In this document: piece after piece, positions 63,116-64,000 of the stretch | Numbering within the stretch: the stretch's first letter is position 1 | How the letters are laid out: each line of letters opens with the position of its first letter | DNA from: Anisakis pegreffii | Lineage: Eukaryota; Nematoda; Chromadorea; Rhabditida; Anisakidae | Reading direction: 5' to 3' | NCBI GenBank assembly: GCA_035041965.1 | Contig: JAPYMA010000163.1 | Coordinates: 24,468-88,467, forward strand | Length of the DNA stretch: 64,000 bases | Made by a program: the position numbers and the translations under genes | Notes under the pieces: generated by a model | Told to the model about the DNA's origin: nothing | What the model saw: the letters and a program-made list of their open reading frames with translations, nothing else | Database searches by the model: none

Positions 63116-63367
63116 CTATTGTAATAAAACGTCAATATTGGTATGATTAACTGATTCAAAATTCATTTCTCGCCATGATGACCGCGGAGCACTGAATGGC
63201 ATTGAAACTGCTTTGGTAACGAGATTGCAAGACAGAGTGCGAATATTGATGCAGTATTCCACGCCGCGAATCATTCTGTTCAAGCCGAATTTAATCCATC
63301 TAGTTGTCAGATCAGTGAGGAATGAATAACTTGTAGCGCTACTGATTCCTTCGGTAGGATGATTCAA
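63116..63367 (-). CDS. Possible terminal exon of a gene entering from the right
   Basis: An 83-codon frame with balanced, GC-richer composition than its surroundings, containing RWIKFGLNRMIRGVEYC. It overlaps the galectin 3' end in antisense. It has no clear acceptor and no recognised family, so it may be chance. Confidence 0.22.
   Translation of the reverse strand: MNHPTEGISSATSYSFLTDLTTRWIKFGLNRMIRGVEYCINIRTLSCNLVTKAVSMPFSAPRSSWREMNFESVNHTNIDVLLQ
63123..63128 (+). terminator. Likely galectin polyadenylation signal AATAAA
   Basis: It lies 160 bases after the galectin stop codon, a suitable distance for nematode 3' UTRs. Confidence 0.6.
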
Positions 63368-64000
63368 AAAACAACGATATCAAGGGAGCATGACCGTATT
63401 ATCGTGAAAAAAATCTCTTTATCAAAATTGAAACACCCTCAAATGCAGATGTCGAATTTTATCGTAATTATTCAAATCAATACAACTGAAGGTCCACCAA
63501 ATAGAAATGAGTAAAGTTGAGATCTTTATTTGCAAATAATAATGAATAATAGTGATGAAAAGTAAATACAGTGTTTAAAAGTATTGAAAGGATGCAGTAT
63601 TCTGTTGGTGATTTCACACTTGCTCACCATAACATTTTGCCGCGATATATTTGGTAAATCGGAGAAGAAGAAAATCCAGATTAATAATGCAGGTTTTTTG
63701 AGTGAGTCCTCATTATTTCAAATGAGCTAGCTAGTACTTTTTAAGAATATTTTCACGATAAGACTGGAAACAAATTATGAACTCTGTTGTTAGCATCTCA
63801 CGAGATATTCACATACACAACGAAAATATAACGTTCACCAAATGACCTAAATATACCATAAGCAATTTCATAAACATGAAGTTATTGTAAATAAATGACT
63901 GAATAAATGACCGCACTCATCTGTCGCCTTCTCCCAACGATCGTCTTCACGAAGTACATAATACATCCTGAAAACTAATAGCCGTAATGCCAATCAATCA
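63368..64000. other. Right edge, nothing recognised
   Basis: AT-rich sequence without a supported gene, repeat or RNA. Confidence 0.45.

Noticed and set aside
1..64000. CRISPR array, bacterial operons, riboswitches
   Set aside because: Introns, polyadenylation signals and gene families are eukaryotic; no regularly spaced repeats of the CRISPR kind are present.

Overview
This 64 kb window is AT-rich eukaryotic DNA with spliced genes, GT-AG introns from about 50 bp to 1.6 kb, and acceptors of the form TTTTCAG. It is almost certainly nematode. The reasons are a tandem-repeat galectin of the nematode 32-kDa type, an ATF-6 gene cut into many small exons, a GnRH/AKH-receptor-like GPCR, and TTCAATTTAG-type acceptors just before start codons, as expected for spliced-leader addition. 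No spliced-leader gene, rRNA or certain tRNA was found. The order or species cannot be fixed from this window alone.

Layout. 0-3.1 kb: first coding exon of a TMTC-family O-mannosyltransferase on the minus strand, with the rest running off the left edge. 3.1-12 kb: mostly empty, with a polypurine tract, a truncated LTR retrotransposon with a 5-bp target duplication, and a GC-richer repeat-like block. 12.0-17.9 kb: a complete ATF-6 gene (+) with bZIP, transmembrane segment, site-1-protease-like motif and luminal domain. 20.2-24.6 kb: a complete seven-helix GnRH/AKH-receptor-like gene (-) in six exons. 25-44 kb: mainly non-coding, with several MITE-like hAT-type elements, a diverged duplication (34.1 and 39.1 kb), a possible degenerate SET-domain relic, an unrecognised three-exon 3' gene end (29.4-30.7 kb) and a possible GPCR-like 3' end (40.0-41.6 kb). 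44.9-50.1 kb: coding-looking exons of unknown function, including a possible 45-residue microprotein. 51-57 kb: a tRNA-like box, a TA microsatellite, a 161-bp tandem duplication and a GC-rich hAT-like element with terminal inverted repeats and an 8-bp target duplication. 58.2-63.0 kb: a complete tandem-repeat galectin gene (+).

The four named genes do not form an operon or pathway. TMTC and ATF-6 both belong to ER biology (O-mannosylation and the unfolded-protein response), but they lie 9 kb apart on opposite strands and nothing here links them. Reading frames across the exon joins of the three complete genes are consistent throughout, which is the main support for the models. Lower-confidence models rest only on matching splice phases and coding-like composition.
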